64,000 nucleotides of DNA, from assembly GCA_022539475.1 (NCBI GenBank), contig VCMS01000332.1, forward strand, positions 1 to 64,000. Reading direction: 5' to 3'. This DNA comes from Gracilaria domingensis. Taxonomy: Eukaryota > Rhodophyta > Florideophyceae > Gracilariales > Gracilariaceae. The notes beneath the pieces are model-generated. The model was not told the DNA's origin and ran no database searches. It saw only the letters and a list, made by a program, of their open reading frames with translations. Position 1 is the first letter of the stretch, and each line of letters starts with the position of its first letter. The position numbers were made by a program, and so were the translations under genes. Shown here one piece after another: positions 53,939 through 63,564 of the stretch.

Positions 53939-54187
53939 TAGAGTTGCTCACCCTCTGTCTCGACTGGGGGCATGTTCTTTTTCCGTCACATCCTTTGTGG
54001 GTTGTGACAAAAAAAGAATATGTCACCACTCGACACCGGATGGGTAACAATGATAGCACGTAGAGTAGTTCATCCTCTCTCTCAGCGTCCACTGGGGATA
54101 TATTGATGTTCTCTCACATCCTTTCCCGGTTGTGATACAAGAGAAATACATCTCCAATGGACACGGAGAATATAGTCGTGATAACAC
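53939..54187. repeat. Two tandem ~123-bp repeats, each with a hairpin
   Basis: Copies start TAGAGTTGCTCA.CCTCT at 53,939 and TAGAGTAGTTCATCCTCT at 54,061 and end in GATA.CACG. Each contains a different but analogous hairpin: TTCTTTTTCCGTCACA facing TGTGACAAAAAAAGAA in the first, TTCTCTCACA facing TTGTGATACAAGAGAA in the second. Compensating changes in both arms suggest that the fold is what is kept. Confidence 0.65.
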
Positions 54188-54231
54188 GTAAAGGTAACAA
54201 TGTAATAAACAATAAATTTATGCTACTATCT

Positions 54232-54552
54232 CTAACCAACCTTTCGAAAACCAGCTATGACATGAGCTGGGTTACTCGAGCCAAAGATGGCAGATCCTGC
54301 AACTGAAATGTTTGCACCGGCCTTCACTACTGCTTTCACAGTACTCAGTCCAATACCTCCATCCACCTGTATCCCTATTCTTGGGTACAACTTCCTTGCA
54401 TGTCGCACCTTATCAAGAACACCCTCCATAAACGCCTGTCCTCCAAACCCTGGCTCCACCGTCATCAACAATAACATGTCTACAACTCCTTCCTTCATAA
54501 GTGCTTCTACGACCTTTATAGACGTATTCGGGCGCAATCCAACTCCATCCTT
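54232..54552 (-). pseudogene. rpe: Ribulose-phosphate 3-epimerase, C-terminal fragment
   Basis: 106 codons starting KDGVGLRPNTS and ending at a TAG. The diagnostic motifs are clear: VEPGFGGQAFME, with the phosphate-binding region, then IGIQVDGGIG (catalytic Asp) and AGANISVAGSAIFG (phosphate-binding turn). The whole C-terminal half of the ~220-residue (beta/alpha)8 barrel is intact but the N-terminal half is absent: upstream of the fragment on the minus strand is a stop (TAA AAG), and the adjoining DNA to 54,949 shows no LSADF-type start. The bases AAAAG before GATGG look like a splice acceptor, so an upstream exon across the oppositely oriented neighbour is formally possible but unlikely. 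The enzyme interconverts ribulose-5-P and xylulose-5-P. Confidence 0.8.
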
Positions 54553-54949
54553 TTAATTATGGCAATCCGAGTGAAGCTATAAAACCCGTTCACGTCATTT
54601 ATGAAGCCAAAATGGCTCCTTTCATCCTGTATTCAAGCTCCCCGTAACTCGTACTTTACAACTACTTTACAACTCAGGTTCGAAATCAGTTTCATTCATT
54701 GCACACTTTCTACTCTTCCACCTACCTTTCATAAAACATCATCACACTTTGTGGCTTGTCGTCTCATACAAGGCCTATCATTCATTCAGTACAATCACAT
54801 ATCATACATTTCGCTCACTTTCACAAAGTGAACCATGTTCCCGTTCTGCGCTTCCTAACCGTTTTTACTTAAGTGTCACTCTTTACCCCAGCAGTTCTCC
54901 GCCCCATCTTCCATTTCTATCGTCACACAAAAACATTCGAACACTTGCA

Positions 54950-55849
54950 ATGAACTCCCAGTGCGACATGCCTCCCACTCCGCCTCCGAGTCCCAGATAC
55001 TCTGACGTCCCTCAGGCCTCATCTCCCGCCCGAAGGACTCGGGCCGTTATTGTTGGAAGGGGGCGTATAGGTACCATGCTGGCGAACGAAGAAGATACGG
55101 TCATTTCCGCACACGAATTCTGCAGCATGGCTGCTACCTCTCATCTTTCTGATGTACCGATACTAGTTTGTGGAAGAACGAACACCCTGGAGACCGTAAT
55201 TCAGGCTTGCCCTTATTCGCTCAGAGAGAATCTCGTTTTCTTCCAGAATGGAGACATCATACCATTGGTTTCGAAGCTCGGTGTGGACACATGTTCAAAA
55301 GTTGTCCTATACGTTGGTGTCCCCTCAAGAAACGCAGCTCCGCAGGATGGTGTCACTCCTCAAAGTCCGGATGGTCTCACTGTCGCAACAGGAAAGTGGG
55401 CCTCCAACGTTGCAGACAGGTTTAGGTCTATGGGTCTCACTTGCGGGGTTGTCGACGAAGACACATTTCTCGTAAGCTATTATGAGAAGCTCGTGTGGCT
55501 ATCAGCGTTCAACATCGTCGGGGCCTCAAGAGGTTTCATTCCTATGGACGTAGTCGCTACGGAGTGCAGTACGGTTGTGCTCACAATAATGAAAGAGCTG
55601 TTGAAGATAGTTTCGCTTAAGACAGGTACTACTTTCAACCTGGATGAGACCGTTGGGCGACTTCTTGCATATGGGAAAACTCTCGTTGGCTTCCCTACTT
55701 CTTTCTCCGACTTTCAGTTTAGGAACGCGTACTTCTACGACTTTTCCCGCCAAGAAAGAAACATTGTAGGCGGTGACCCGCTCCTTTTCATACAAACTAC
55801 GTCAACGTTGTTAAGGAAAAGTTATCCCCTCCCCATTCCCCAGCTTTGA
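54950..55849 (+). CDS. Ketopantoate reductase-like (PanE/ApbA family) oxidoreductase
   Basis: 299 residues from the ATG at 54,950; the open frame extends upstream but that part is Ser/Phe-rich and untypical. After a Pro-rich leader of about 30 residues comes an N-terminal Rossmann fold with the dinucleotide loop GRGRIG (36-41) in place of the usual GxGxxG of ketopantoate reductase. Then follow ENLVFFQNGD (96-102), DGLTVATGKW, and the C-terminal helical domain with YYEKLVWLSAFNIVGA, where Lys180 and Asn188 correspond to the substrate-binding Lys/Asn of the family. It resembles the eukaryote/cyanobacterial branch of PanE-like proteins, whose substrate is not certain. Cytosolic or organellar location is unknown. 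Head-to-head with the epimerase fragment, 400 bp apart. Confidence 0.78.
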   Translation: MNSQCDMPPTPPPSPRYSDVPQASSPARRTRAVIVGRGRIGTMLANEEDTVISAHEFCSMAATSHLSDVPILVCGRTNTLETVIQACPYSLRENLVFFQNGDIIPLVSKLGVDTCSKVVLYVGVPSRNAAPQDGVTPQSPDGLTVATGKWASNVADRFRSMGLTCGVVDEDTFLVSYYEKLVWLSAFNIVGASRGFIPMDVVATECSTVVLTIMKELLKIVSLKTGTTFNLDETVGRLLAYGKTLVGFPTSFSDFQFRNAYFYDFSRQERNIVGGDPLLFIQTTSTLLRKSYPLPIPQL

Positions 55850-55927
55850 GGTTAGAACACATGACTTTTCGGTGTTGTAAACCTTTTAGAGATACGTCTG
55901 TCTCTTGCAGATGCTAGTTTTTGGCGA

Positions 55928-56027
55928 GGGTCGTCCAGAAATTGGCAAGGGTCGTCCAGTAAATTTTTTGAAAAAATATCGAGATCAATTATTTCAAAAT
56001 CTGCAGATAATTGCTTGGGTCGTCCAG
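55928..56027 (+). repeat. Three exact copies of GGGTCGTCCAG
   Basis: The 11-mer occurs at 55,928, 55,949 and 56,017, just downstream of the reductase gene, in its probable 3' region. The spacing is irregular. Confidence 0.55.
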
Positions 56028-56392
56028 AATCGCTGTGCAGTAAATACTGGTGGGTTTTCCACTCGTGCTAGTTCTTTAGTCGAGGGCTACCTGAACTGTA
56101 TTTCGCGAAGTCTAGGTTCAGTTTCCATTAAGGTGCACATTACACGATACCTTCTGCGGAATGATACCCTGCAACGCATGGAATACTAGTGCTAGTACAG
56201 ATGATGCCCATTATGAAATCATACCGTTTTATTCGTATCTATTCTTCTATCGACCGCTTTTGCTAACCACTACTTCGCTATATTACATGTACCATTTCCC
56301 CATGATGGATCGGATGTAGGCCCAATCTGCGGCAGATGCCGCAGAGGGCACCTGCACCAAATTGCTGGATCGGTAGAACACATACGCACTCC

Positions 56393-56478
56393 GAGAGGAT
56401 GAGGCGCGAAGCGCCTCATCCTCTCCGTTCCTCATGTAGGGAACCATGCCCAGATGCATGGTTCCCTACTTGAGGAAC
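56393..56478. other. Two adjacent strong hairpins
   Basis: The first has a perfect 15-bp stem (56,393-56,407 with 56,411-56,425) and a GAA loop. The second has a 14-bp perfect inner stem (56,436-56,449 with 56,456-56,469) around CCAGAT and, beyond a 2-nt AT/TT internal loop, a further 7-bp stem (56,427-56,433 with 56,472-56,478). Only one base separates them. No gene adjoins. Confidence 0.85.
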
Positions 56479-56729
56479 CTGCACCTGCAACTCGTGAGCT
56501 ACGTACGCATCAAAAGTCATTTACCTGTATACGCAAGCAGAAAGTATCCATAAGTTAGTCAATGATCCGTTAGATACATTTGAAATGCGATGGAACGTAC
56601 CATTGATAAAACAAAACAGAAACGTTGCGCTAGAAAAGTCGAGGGACCTGGTAACTCGCAAACGGAAGAAGAAGCAGGAAAGGGATCGGTTAGATTACAA
56701 GCCCACCATATCATCGTAAACCGCGAAAG

Positions 56730-57215
56730 GTGTCGAAGCGAGAACTCACAAGCAACGACACCAAGAATACCCATGCAGCAAACATACCGCAAAATGCGAT
56801 AAACGAGAGAGCAGCCTATGTCGCAACCAAGTACCAGAATCGACTATCCCGCAAGCCAGTCAACCAAGATCGCCAATACAAGAAGATCAACGTAAGGCGC
56901 GAGAAGAGAGGCGAGTCTATGAGGCAACCAAGTCAAACCATATCGCCAATGCACCAAAAGTAACGCAAGACGCGATAAGAGAGAGACCATCCTATGGCGC
57001 AACCTAGTCAACCAAGATTGCCAATGATGAACCTATCGCCCGAGCCAGTCAACCAATATCAACCAATATCGCCAATACACCAAAAGCAGCGCAAGACGCG
57101 AGAAGAGAGAAGAGTCTATGGCGGAACCAAGATCGCCAACAAACCAAAAGTAGCGCAAGATGCGAGAAGCTAGAGACGCCTATGGCGCAACAAAGTGAAC
57201 CAAGATCGGCAATAC
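56730..57215. repeat. Degenerate tandem repeat with core CTATGGCGCAACCAAG
   Basis: The core recurs near 56,816, 56,918, 56,992, 57,115 and 57,180, each followed by TCAACCAAGATCGCCAAT-like DNA and GCGCAAGACGCGAGAAGAGAG-like DNA in shorter pieces. Unit length varies between about 65 and 125 bp, suggesting internal deletions and duplications. Confidence 0.75.
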
Positions 57216-57599
57216 CGCGTAATAGGTTACACGAGCAGTCAGAGATCGATCTTGAGAGACGAAATGAAACTGGTTGCGTACTTACAGTCGTTGTGGACGT
57301 CGGAAGAAATACAAAGGACGCACGTCAAATAGTGGTTACCTTCAATCACGTCAATGTTAGTAGCAAGACGTAGAACAAGATGGAACATATCGTAAGCAGA
57401 ACGTAGTTGAACAAATGGAACGAGTTGGAGGCTGAAAACGGGAACCCGGTAACCCAAAGCTTATTTTCTGCCGTTTACATGTCGAATAGCGCGAAAAAAC
57501 GTGGTGAGGATGGGTTAGTTTAGAGCAAAGATACATAGAAGAATATGGAAGAGAACCTACGAAAAGACTGCACGGAATACATCCGTGAGATACGGATGA

Positions 57600-57677
57600 C
57601 TCCGTCCTACTTTTTTCCGCCCTCTACTTTAAGGAACCTCCATAAAGTACAGGGAGGAAAAAAGAAGGACGGAGGGG
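57600..57677. other. Imperfect ~32-bp inverted repeat
   Basis: CTCCGTCCTACTTTTTTCC on the left is mirrored by GGAAAAAAGAAGGACGGAG on the right, and CTACTTT by AAAGTAC. The 100-codon ORF that spans it (57,545-57,847) is therefore doubtful. It lies about 300 bp upstream of the transposase-like gene and could be a terminal or fold-back repeat of that element. Confidence 0.6.
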
Positions 57678-57947
57678 AGTATAACGCGAGGATGTGGATG
57701 GCACGGATCACGACGGTAAGGGAAGGTCGGACGTCGGAGGCGCGGCGGCGGCGGCGGAGGGAAGAGATTTATTTTTCTGTGCGAGATTGGACAGGTGTAC
57801 AGCGTACAACGTTGCGAAACCACAGGTTTATAACCAGTGGTAGATAATACGAGAAGTACACCCTTGTGTTGAGGTCGACGTGTACCTACGTTCCTTTTTG
57901 AACGAAAGCACGTGATTTGAACTCAAAATATATTCTCCGTTCTCAGC

Positions 57948-59013
57948 ATGACGTCGATCTTGACTGTCGCTCGACCTCCTTCTCCCTTCGGACGCCCTTC
58001 CCTTGCAGTCTTTGTCGTCGTTTCTCGTTCAGTTCTTCTTCCCATGGTCTACTACTGTACACATAAGAAGCGTGGGTGCCCCTTCGTTACTCGCCGAGGA
58101 GTCTTATCCCTTCAACAGCATGTCAACCATTGCCCGTTTCGTCTGAAAGCAGCGCTGGAAGACGACAATAGCCGGCCCATTCGGAGAAGCAAGCGTCTCA
58201 AGCTTTCCGCACCCGCGCCCGCATCTTCCGAAACGGTCACTGCCCCTTGTCGCCTTCCCGAGCCTCCAGTGTCCGAGGACATCGTCGACCCCACTCCGTG
58301 CGCCCCTCCCATTCCGGACACTTCGCATTGTGTTTCTCCTTCCCCGGCTCCCGCGTCATTAGAGCGAGAACACGGAAGCAGTTCCCGCCCAGTGCCTTCT
58401 GAGGAGGCCCTCGGTGATTTGCATATGGATTATCTCACGGTTTGTCTGGCTTCAGTAGCTTCCAACCTTGGTCATCGTGAGGCGGACGAGCTAATTGGGC
58501 TACTTCGGGACCCGCGATTCTCGCAAAAGCGATTCAACGAGACCATAACAAGTTCCAAGCGCTGTACAGAACTGAAGAAGGCCATTTTCGAACGATACGC
58601 CTCAAAGGACGGTTTCAATCGCAGAACTGTCTCGCCAGAAGGATGTAAGTTCAGCGCCACCCTCTACACGAGAGACCCCGTTCAGACACTTGTGAAACAG
58701 CTCCAGTTGGCTAACAACGAAAACACATTCTTCCACCCTATACCTCAGACCCACTCCACGAAAATATCTCACCCCATGTCCGGCTCTCTCGCAAGAGACG
58801 CCACCTCAAAACTTAAGGAAATGGTCATGGGCTCTTTGGATAGTAGAATAGTGTGGTACTCCCAAGAAATAAGTTACAGTGAATCTTTCGTAGGTCTTCT
58901 GCAGGTATACACCGATAAGTCTTCAACAACTCTAAAGCAAACATCGGTTACCGCCTATCCTCTTCACCTCATATTTCTCAACTTCTCCGACCAGCTTCGC
59001 CGTAAGTGTATCC
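57948..59013 (+). CDS. Plavaka/CACTA-like transposase, N-terminal part (cut by assembly gap)
   Basis: Probable start at 58,044 (MVYYCTHKK) or 57,948. A zinc-finger-like segment comes first: CTHKKRGCPF...LQQHVNHCPF. A Pro/Ser-rich linker follows. Around codons 315-355 is the signature of this transposase group: SFVGLLQVYTDKSSTT, then YPLHLIFLNF, where the Asp in YTDK is the first catalytic residue. It runs into a 101-base N gap. Behind the gap the matching DIPEL motif appears in another frame. This family belongs to the DDE transposases related to CACTA elements and is best known from fungi and some algae. No second catalytic Asp is visible because of the gap. Intact up to the gap. Confidence 0.6.
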
Positions 59014-59114
59014 NNNNNNNNNNNNNNNNNNNNNNNNNNNNNNNNNNNNNNNNNNNNNNNNNNNNNNNNNNNNNNNNNNNNNNNNNNNNNNNNNNNNNNN
59101 NNNNNNNNNNNNNN
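59014..59114. other. Assembly gap (101 N)
   Basis: Run of N inside the transposase-like gene. Its true length is unknown, so reading frames on the two sides cannot be joined. Confidence 0.99.
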
Positions 59115-59581
59115 CGAGTCCAGGAATGCAAATCTTCAAAAGAATCTCTTCGTCAAGTCCTGGAGCCCCATTCTATAATCTCACGCAGAAAGGTTTTCAG
59201 TTTCATCGGACGAAAAGACAAACTAAGTCGAGTGTGCCATCCCTCTGCTTGCAAGTTATTGTGGCGGATATTCCTGAGCTTAAGGACATTTTGTCCATTC
59301 TTTACATTGGACCAAAACGCAAAGCCCTTGTCCTAGATGCAAAGCCCCTCCTTCATCTTGTATGCAGTAATGTCTTACGTCATTCACTGTTGACCCTCTT
59401 CAAAACCACACTAAAAGAGTCAGAAAGCATACTCAGTCATTCTCGAATATGCAAAGAAAGGCGAGGGAGAAAAGAAGTTTACGTCGTGCACAGGAGAGGG
59501 AGATCTACAGTCCTCATACCTCTCATGCGTTCTAAATTCCATATCTCTTTATTCTGTCGTCCATACCAAAACTCCCTTTGA
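59115..59581 (+). pseudogene. Plavaka/CACTA-like transposase, part after the gap
   Basis: In one frame SKESLRQVLEPHS matches the block after the first catalytic region in this family; in another frame VIVADIPELKDI corresponds to the following DxPE block. Since both motifs are needed in one protein, a frameshift lies between about 59,160 and 59,250. The gene is therefore likely broken, unless sequence quality next to the gap is poor. Confidence 0.5.
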
Positions 59582-61340
59582 CCGTAAGATTCATACCAGG
59601 GGTTTTTTAATGCAGTCTGTTCGAGCAACAAGGAGAGCATTTTCTTTTGAACAGTTTTACGCAACCTGCATCTCGCCTATTGAAATCGATTAGATCTCAG
59701 AAATCGAGAGAGTGTATTTCAGAGACACCTAAGCACTGCAATAGAATCATCCCGCGTCACGTTCATTTCGAACGATACGTACTCAAATCCGGAACTTTAC
59801 GAAACGCAAAATCTACTCCCATCCATTGGCCCAATAACGTTGTGCAGAAAGTTTGACATATAGATTTGTCCAACCGCCGAAGAAAGAGGCAGGTTACTGA
59901 ATGAAACCTTCACGCAAGGCTGCATCTCTCTTCGCCATGACGGGGGCCAAAGGCATTACAAAGAACATTGACATGTTTTTCCTTTTATGATGGAATTCTT
60001 TGAAAATCTGATAGGGCAGCGCAGCAGGCCCCAAATTGATCAATTTTCTCTCAGTACTCGGACGTCGGCTTGGACTACTTTATAGGGGCGAATCGTGGCC
60101 ATTTATGTAGTGAAAGCTCTATTTCGTCTCTTCTGGAGATTGAAGCCTTTAAAATGCTCCCCTCGACGAAGTGGGTCCGCAGCAATTCATAGCATTTGGA
60201 AGTGGGAACTCTGAAGTTTATCACGCTCTTACAAGAAAGAAGAACTAAAACCATTGGCACTTTTACAGTATCTCCACCAACGACGTCGATTTATGTCTTT
60301 CTCTGTAATGTTTGGGTGGGGGACAGGCTTGTTAATGGGGGGAAAGCGATGCGATTTCAAATATTGGAACAATTGTCATGTGCTACAAGCCCAAGCACGC
60401 CGGCTGAGGGGTTTTCATGACTACCATCTGTTTTGCTTTCAGCTACGACTCTTGTCCCGTTTTCCTTCCATAGAGTTTATACTGAATGAATTAGCATATA
60501 GGAGCTGTTACAGCCCCCGTTCTCTAGACCTGTGAGGATCATGTAATAGTTAGCTTGTCAGAACTCCATTTATTTCTTTTAGTGTTCCGCAGAGAAATCC
60601 ACTAGACTATAATTCGGAGATTCTATGTCGTTGAAGGCCTTCATTGCTTTTTACCACCCGTTCGGAACGAACCAATTAAATTCAGGTAATAACATAAAAC
60701 GCCAGAGCTGGTGCGCTCATGCTAGACGATATTACCTCTTCTTAAATCATCGGTAGAATTTGTTTCTTCACCGGAAACAATGGTGGCGAGTATTTTAGTT
60801 AGCTGTCTACTGTCGTCACTCTGTTCACCTGCCGCTCATCCCGGCGAATTACTGCTTTCGTGCGTGCGGCTGTTGAGGCGCTTTTGTAGTTCGTCACCTT
60901 GCTGCTTTGAGGAGTGTAAATAGTGTAGTGTGTTAAAACGTACACAACGTGTAGAAACACATGGTCGTGAGTTCCCTCATTAGGTGAGCATTAATTGTAT
61001 ACGAAAACTAGCAGAGTCTTGTCTGATGAATTTATATTGTGCTTGCAACAAAAGGACTGTGAGTAATGCATCAAACTGTGTTTTTGGAGGTTTTAAAACG
61101 CTGAAAAATGGTTTTAATACGAGTAATGGGTGCGTTCTTGAATCGTGCTCTTTAAGCGCTCATAATAATGGAGATTTACTCTCATTTATGTACAGACGGC
61201 GTTGTCTGTACAGCCCTTTTACCTCCCGCCAATTTACGTGGCCAGCAGCGTCCACGTGTTGGCGGGCGGGTGCACCGTAATGAATGCGGGAAGTGTCGAG
61301 GAAGGTGTTTTGGGAGGTCTTGGCATGGTGCCAAAATGTG
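59582..61340. other. Long stretch with no supported gene
   Basis: Only short ORFs of 60-98 codons; no recognisable domain or RNA gene. Confidence 0.4.
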
Positions 61341-61350
61341 GCCAGAATGT

Positions 61351-61423
61351 GCCCGCGGGCGTGGGGGGGTCGGTTGTGTTAGGGTGGCTACCCTAACACA
61401 GCCGGACCCCCCGCCCGCGGCAC
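61351..61423. repeat. Large palindrome 1 centred on TTAGGG/CCCTAA
   Basis: Core TGTGTTAGGGTGGCTACCC then TAACACA (61,375-61,400), continued outwards by GGGGGGGTC/GACCCCCC-type and GCCCGCGGGC/GCCCGCGG arms. Confidence 0.85.
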
Positions 61424-61459
61424 GTTTCGGCTGGTTTTTTAGAAAATGTGATATTTTAT

Positions 61460-61530
61460 GCCCGCGGGCGCGGGGGTCGGTCGTGTTAGGGTAGCTACCC
61501 TAACACGACTGGACCCCCGCCTGCGGGCAC
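61460..61530. repeat. Large palindrome 2 centred on TTAGGG/CCCTAA
   Basis: Core at 61,482-61,507 (CGTGTTAGGGTAGC facing its complement), arms GCCCGCGGGCGCGGGGGTC and its near-mirror. The spacing to palindrome 1 is 107 bp. Confidence 0.85.
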
Positions 61531-61566
61531 GTTTTGGGCGATTTTTTGAAAAATGTGCGATTTTAT

Positions 61567-61640
61567 GCCCGCGGGCGGGGGGGTCCGGTCGTGTTAGGGT
61601 ACCTACCCTAACACGACCGACCCCCCCCGCCCGTGGGCAC
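61567..61640. repeat. Large palindrome 3 centred on TTAGGG/CCCTAA
   Basis: Core at 61,590-61,615, spacing 108 bp to palindrome 2. The linker between palindromes, ACGTTTTGGGCGATTTTTTG, is also repeated. Confidence 0.85.
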
Positions 61641-61732
61641 GTTTTCGGCACATTCTGGTAGCGCCCACAGACCTCCCAAAACACACACCGCACGCAACGC
61701 CGTCCAAAACGTAACCTGCCGCGGGCACGGTG

Positions 61733-61772
61733 GTCAAGTTGTGTTAGGGTAGCGACCCTAACACAACTTGAC
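61733..61772. repeat. Palindrome 4 centred on TTAGGG/CCCTAA
   Basis: GTCAAGTTGTGTTAGGGT and its mirror around GC, 40 bp, ending 36 bp upstream of the ATP-grasp ATG, so it is inside the promoter or 5' UTR of that gene. Confidence 0.85.
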
Positions 61773-61808
61773 CTCGCCGCTGCCAGTACGACAGAATGAC
61801 ATTATGAC

Positions 61809-63128
61809 ATGTCTGACGACGCGCGTCTGCAACAACCCGTCGCCAGCGAACCGCCTTCAACGCGTTCGCGTTCCCGCCGCGCCTCCGCCGCCACAAACCC
61901 CGTCCGCGGCCGACTTCCTCGCGCAGCCGCTTTCCGTCCCACTCGTTCCGCACACCAGTTCATAGAGCTCGATTTCACAGCATATGACAGCCTGTTCGAG
62001 CGCGCTATGGAAGCTATTCTAGAATCCACTGTCGAAGGCGAGTTTGATGCTGTCACCACCTGTTACGAAAACGCAGTCCCTTTGGCCGCCCGCATTGCCA
62101 CCGCGCTTGGAGTGGAGACAAACTCAATCGAAAGCTGTGAGAAGGCTCGCAATAAGCGTAAGACTCGCCAGACCATGGCTGAGGCTGGTTTGCCTGTGCC
62201 GCGCTTTAGAAGAGTTCTCAAAGTCGATGACATTCCGGCTGCGTGTGATTACGTTGGATTCCCCATCATTCTCAAGCCTGTGTTTGGCGCTGCCTCGATG
62301 GGCGTTACACGTGCCGAATCTGTTCAGGATGCCATGCAATCATATGAGAAACTGTTTGGTACATTTGATGTCGAGGAGGATACTATCTGGGCTCAGGGAA
62401 CAGAAATGGTAGTTGAGGAATATTATGACGGAGACGAGTTCGATGTGGATATTTTACTTTCTGAAGGCACTGTTGTCTATGCTAAGGTTTCGGATAACTG
62501 GGCTTGCTGGGAGCCATATTTTCAAGAAACAGGCACCAACTGTCCTTCATCCTATCCGGAGACGAAACAGACAGAAATCGTCAAGCTGGCCATTGACAGT
62601 ACCCTGGCTTTGGGCTTCCGAAACGGCTGTTTTCACGTAGAATTGCGGTATACCAAACGTGGTCCCCGTCTAATTGAGGTTAATGCTAGAATGGGCGGTG
62701 TCTCTGTTCGCGATGCAAACCTGTTGGCATGGGGGATAGACTTGGTTGAGGAGCACTGCATGACCGCTTTAAAGATTCCTATACGACCGCTTATCCCGAA
62801 GGAGCCGCTCAAGTTTATGGCAGAGTCTGCTATCAATGTTCCATATTCTGGTGTTATAAACGATGACGACTGGCTAGCATTTGCTAGGCAAAGCAAGTTG
62901 GTGCTGAAGATTGCTTATCTGAAGCATAAAGGAGATAAGGTTTGTGGGCCGGAAGACGGTATTCCCCACTTTATGGCGGAAATTATCGTTGTCAGCGAAC
63001 ACAGCACGGAGGAGGCAGTCATGGAAATCAAGAAGATTATGGACAGTTGCAAAGTTCCGATTACCCCGTCAATCCAAGGTAGCGAGCGACCATTTTTCTT
63101 CCCGAGCTCCAGTCATCCTTTTTGCTAG
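61809..63128 (+). CDS. ATP-grasp ligase, carnosine-synthase-like
   Basis: 439 residues, single exon, ATG at 61,809. A Ser/Arg-rich N-terminus of about 45 residues could be an organelle transit peptide (inference). Then come the pre-ATP-grasp region, FPIILKPVFGAASMGV (Lys156, glycine-rich loop for ATP), the hinge MVVEEYYDGDEFDVDIL (200-216), and VSDNWACWEPYFQETG. The metal-binding block has Glu278 in HVELRY and Glu290/Asn292 in RLIEVNARMGG, then GIDLVEEH. The order and several motifs (EFDVD, VSDN, ETG, RLIE.N.RMGG...RD) match the C-terminal catalytic part of carnosine synthase. The protein is far shorter than animal carnosine synthase (about 900 residues). It probably joins an amino acid or beta-amino acid to another with ATP hydrolysis; the substrates are not known. 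A short ORF starting at 61,768 overlaps its start in another frame. Confidence 0.82.
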   Translation: MSDDARLQQPVASEPPSTRSRSRRASAATNPVRGRLPRAAAFRPTRSAHQFIELDFTAYDSLFERAMEAILESTVEGEFDAVTTCYENAVPLAARIATALGVETNSIESCEKARNKRKTRQTMAEAGLPVPRFRRVLKVDDIPAACDYVGFPIILKPVFGAASMGVTRAESVQDAMQSYEKLFGTFDVEEDTIWAQGTEMVVEEYYDGDEFDVDILLSEGTVVYAKVSDNWACWEPYFQETGTNCPSSYPETKQTEIVKLAIDSTLALGFRNGCFHVELRYTKRGPRLIEVNARMGGVSVRDANLLAWGIDLVEEHCMTALKIPIRPLIPKEPLKFMAESAINVPYSGVINDDDWLAFARQSKLVLKIAYLKHKGDKVCGPEDGIPHFMAEIIVVSEHSTEEAVMEIKKIMDSCKVPITPSIQGSERPFFFPSSSHPFC

Positions 63129-63564
63129 CTGCCAACTATCCATTGAAGTTTTGACCAATTAGAGTGAAACCCCAACAGGACATGAGTCGCATGACATTAG
63201 CTTAGCATCTTGTAAGCGAATAAGGGATTCTGACTACCTGCAATGTCTCCAATAAACATACTACGGTGCAAAACTCTTGCTCCCCACAATTTCTGGCCTC
63301 GGAGATTCTTTTTTCCTTTTAAGGCGTTCATCCCTTTGTTGATAGTGTGTCAGGCTGCCAACAGCATTGAGTCAATGAGGGTGCCTCCGGTGCGTAAGAA
63401 ATGATCGAACTAGTGGTGAAGACAATCGTCATGACCGTTGGTCGTGTTGAAAAAATGCAAGTTTAGACATAGTGTTTGCTTTATGTTTTTTGATATTGGT
63501 TAGATAAGTTTAGGCATGTTTTGAATGTTACGGCTACACTAATTGAGACCGCGAGCTAAGTTGT
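63129..63564. other. Intergenic region between two converging genes
   Basis: AT-rich, no ORF worth noting; it should contain the 3' ends of the ligase gene and of the VWA-domain gene. Confidence 0.5.

Noticed and set aside
61375-61772. Interstitial telomere from TTAGGG/CCCTAA
   Set aside because: The hexamer occurs once per arm and always within a palindrome; there is no TTAGGG tandem run.
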